64,000 nt of DNA, from NCBI GenBank assembly GCA_948663575.1, contig CAPNAV010000001.1, positions 5,801 through 69,800 on the forward strand. Direction: 5' to 3'. This document shows, in pieces, positions 62,782 to 64,000 of this stretch. The notes under the pieces were generated by a model. That model had not been told where the DNA came from, searched no databases, and saw nothing but the letters and a program-made list of their open reading frames with translations. The DNA is from an uncultured Candidatus Saccharibacteria bacterium. Its GTDB lineage: Bacteria; Patescibacteriota; Saccharimonadia; Saccharimonadales; Saccharimonadaceae. The translations under genes were made by a program, and so were the position numbers. Each line of letters opens with the position of its first letter. Position 1 is the stretch's first letter.

Positions 62782-63615
62782 TCAGGAAATCTGATTAGCC
62801 ATCCTAATGCCGAAATCCATCAGCGCATCATCAAGCTGCTGCCTCAGCTGCTGGTATTTCCAGGGCGTGTAAAGCAAATAGATCTCGCTGTCCCTGCCCT
62901 GATCGATCATTAGACCTTCCTCCTGGAAATCGAGCGTGTGCTGATGATGCAAATAACGGCCCTTCTCCTCGATCAACTCCTCAAACAGCTTACGGTATTT
63001 TTCCTGATAATCCCGCTTATTGGCCAGATAGTTATTTCTGATTCTATCGCCCAACTCGGTCTGCTGTTGGATGTCACGAGCAATTACCTGGCAAGCTGAA
63101 TCCAACCAAGGGAATCTCGGCAGAATCCATACATCGATCCCGCAGAACTCAGTGTCTTTCGATAATACTCTCCAATAGTCGACTGCTTGGTAGAGTTTAC
63201 CGAAACTAGACTCTATCCCCGTGATTTTGGGAATTTCATCCGGGTTACTCCAGCTTATCATGACCATCAGTTCTGTCATGATCGGATCACCAGGATCTCC
63301 CGCCACAAACAGTGGATATTCCCCGTTCTTCAGGTAAAATCCGGTGGTAATCGCCATATAGGGGTAAAGCAACCCTAATCCCAGCCGATGTCTAATCGCC
63401 AGATCATCCGCCGCCGTCATCAAGCCGGGAACAAAAATCTCCTGATCCTCACCGATAGGCAGTTCTCCAGGTACGCCGATTCTGAGGTCGTGCTCCAAAT
63501 ATCCGGAGAAATCGATCTCGTACTGACAGTGCTCCAGCCCCCTCCGGCTAGGTGTAATCGCGCCGCCGATTTGAGATATACCTTTCAATTGCTCAGCTGT
63601 TACCTTCATCTTCAT
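62782..63615 (-). CDS. Hypothetical protein
   Basis: 277 aa, no signal peptide. N-terminal half beta-rich with Gly/Pro, C-terminal half helical with charged pairs (KRDYQEKYRKLFEELIEEKG). No domain recognised. AGGAGG precedes the ATG. Promoter of the rigid class at 63778-63806 with a leader of about 155 bases. Confidence 0.65.
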   Translation of the reverse strand: MKMKVTAEQLKGISQIGGAITPSRRGLEHCQYEIDFSGYLEHDLRIGVPGELPIGEDQEIFVPGLMTAADDLAIRHRLGLGLLYPYMAITTGFYLKNGEYPLFVAGDPGDPIMTELMVMISWSNPDEIPKITGIESSFGKLYQAVDYWRVLSKDTEFCGIDVWILPRFPWLDSACQVIARDIQQQTELGDRIRNNYLANKRDYQEKYRKLFEELIEEKGRYLHHQHTLDFQEEGLMIDQGRDSEIYLLYTPWKYQQLRQQLDDALMDFGIRMANQIS

Positions 63616-63777
63616 ATAAAATCCCTCCTAAATTTGCCATTTTGGCATATTTGCCGTCATTGACAGCGCTTCAGCCATAACTTTCTCAAAAAGCCAAAGT
63701 TACAACCATAGCGCCATCAATGCAACAAGAGAGAAACGCTAATCTAAAAAAGTACAAGGGAACACTCCTATCCTTCC

Positions 63778-63806
63778 ATTTTAGCACACATTCTTGAAAT
63801 TGTCAA
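63778..63806 (-). promoter_or_regulatory. Promoter of the 62782-63615 gene
   Basis: TTGACA (63801-63806), 17-base spacer ending TGTGC, TAAAAT (63778-63783). Confidence 0.8.
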
Positions 63807-63851
63807 GCATATCCCCTCCCCTCCAAGCGTAACATAACCGAGATGAAAGTC

Positions 63852-63884
63852 AGTACGACGGAGCTATAAGAGCGGAGTCGTACT
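63852..63884 (-). terminator. Possible terminator near the window end
   Basis: AGTACGAC/GTCGTACT 8-bp stem; the plus strand continues into an A-run. The last 116 bases show no supported gene. Confidence 0.4.
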
Positions 63885-64000
63885 AACAAAAAAAGAGACA
63901 TATGCTTCATCTTCGAGTAAATTAGACTCTAATCACAAAAACTAATTACAAGAAGAAAAAGAAGATATGTCTAGGAAGCATCATGCATAATTATTGTACG

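Noticed and set aside
63952..64000. Short frame beginning MSRKHHA at the window end
   Set aside because: It closes after seven codons.

Overview
The window looks like a chromosome segment of a Patescibacteria (CPR) bacterium, most likely Candidatus Saccharibacteria (TM7). This is inferred from gene content: a peptidoglycan cluster with tandem FemAB-type ligases, a high-molecular-weight rubredoxin, monocistronic tuf and rpsJ, many unrecognised secreted proteins, and many genes whose -10 box lies 6-8 bases before the ATG (leaderless mRNAs). Opal codons act as stops throughout, so the standard code applies.

Layout. 1-1715: end of an integrative element whose large serine recombinase runs into the 3' end of tRNA-Phe. 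2030-2944: a MurI-like gene without catalytic cysteines. 2996-about 9050: tRNA-Leu followed by a second element carrying a large serine recombinase, a three-gene operon (coiled-coil protein, Pif1-like helicase, membrane protein) and two candidate structured RNAs, one arranged like a terminator switch. 9062-13202: a rubredoxin gene with a folded leader, a small-RNA candidate, a secreted HNH nuclease and uvrB. 13395-21998: unrecognised genes, many secreted or membrane-bound, around tuf, plus a decayed patch with one lectin-like half-gene cassette. 22095-32322: CDF transporter, rpsJ, then the envelope cluster (Mur ligase, alpha/beta hydrolase, DegT aminotransferase, two FemAB ligases), DUF308 protein and a GalU-like enzyme. 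32336-37547: unknown genes and a TelA / XpaC-like / binding-protein-VWA operon. 37574-46602: dnaE, eno and an FtsA-like gene. 46882-57363: unknown genes, a pseudouridine synthase, a two-component pair, a membrane protein, a RuvX-MltG fusion, a LysM-CHAP hydrolase and obgE. 57388-61735: a gene graveyard with a broken murI, a broken 2H-type phosphoesterase, a deviant tRNA-Gly, a small-RNA candidate, three more half-gene cassettes, long palindromes and a nested inverted repeat. 61758-63615: trmD and an unknown gene.

How it fits together. Wall building and remodelling recur (Mur ligase, FemAB pair, MltG, LysM-CHAP, FtsA-like, broken murI). The tRNA-Gly has coupled substitutions that replace the usual G19-C56 tertiary pair with U19-A56; with two FemAB ligases in the window this raises a dedicated wall-synthesis tRNA as a hypothesis. 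The strongest candidates for an undescribed system are (a) a dispersed set of promoterless C-terminal half-domain cassettes with conserved borders and divergent interiors, suggestive of a surface-protein variation library, and (b) the pseudoknot-plus-terminator leader RNA of the second element. A promoter class with an invariant 17-base spacer and a TGTGC extension serves most of the unrecognised single genes and also occurs inside two coding sequences.
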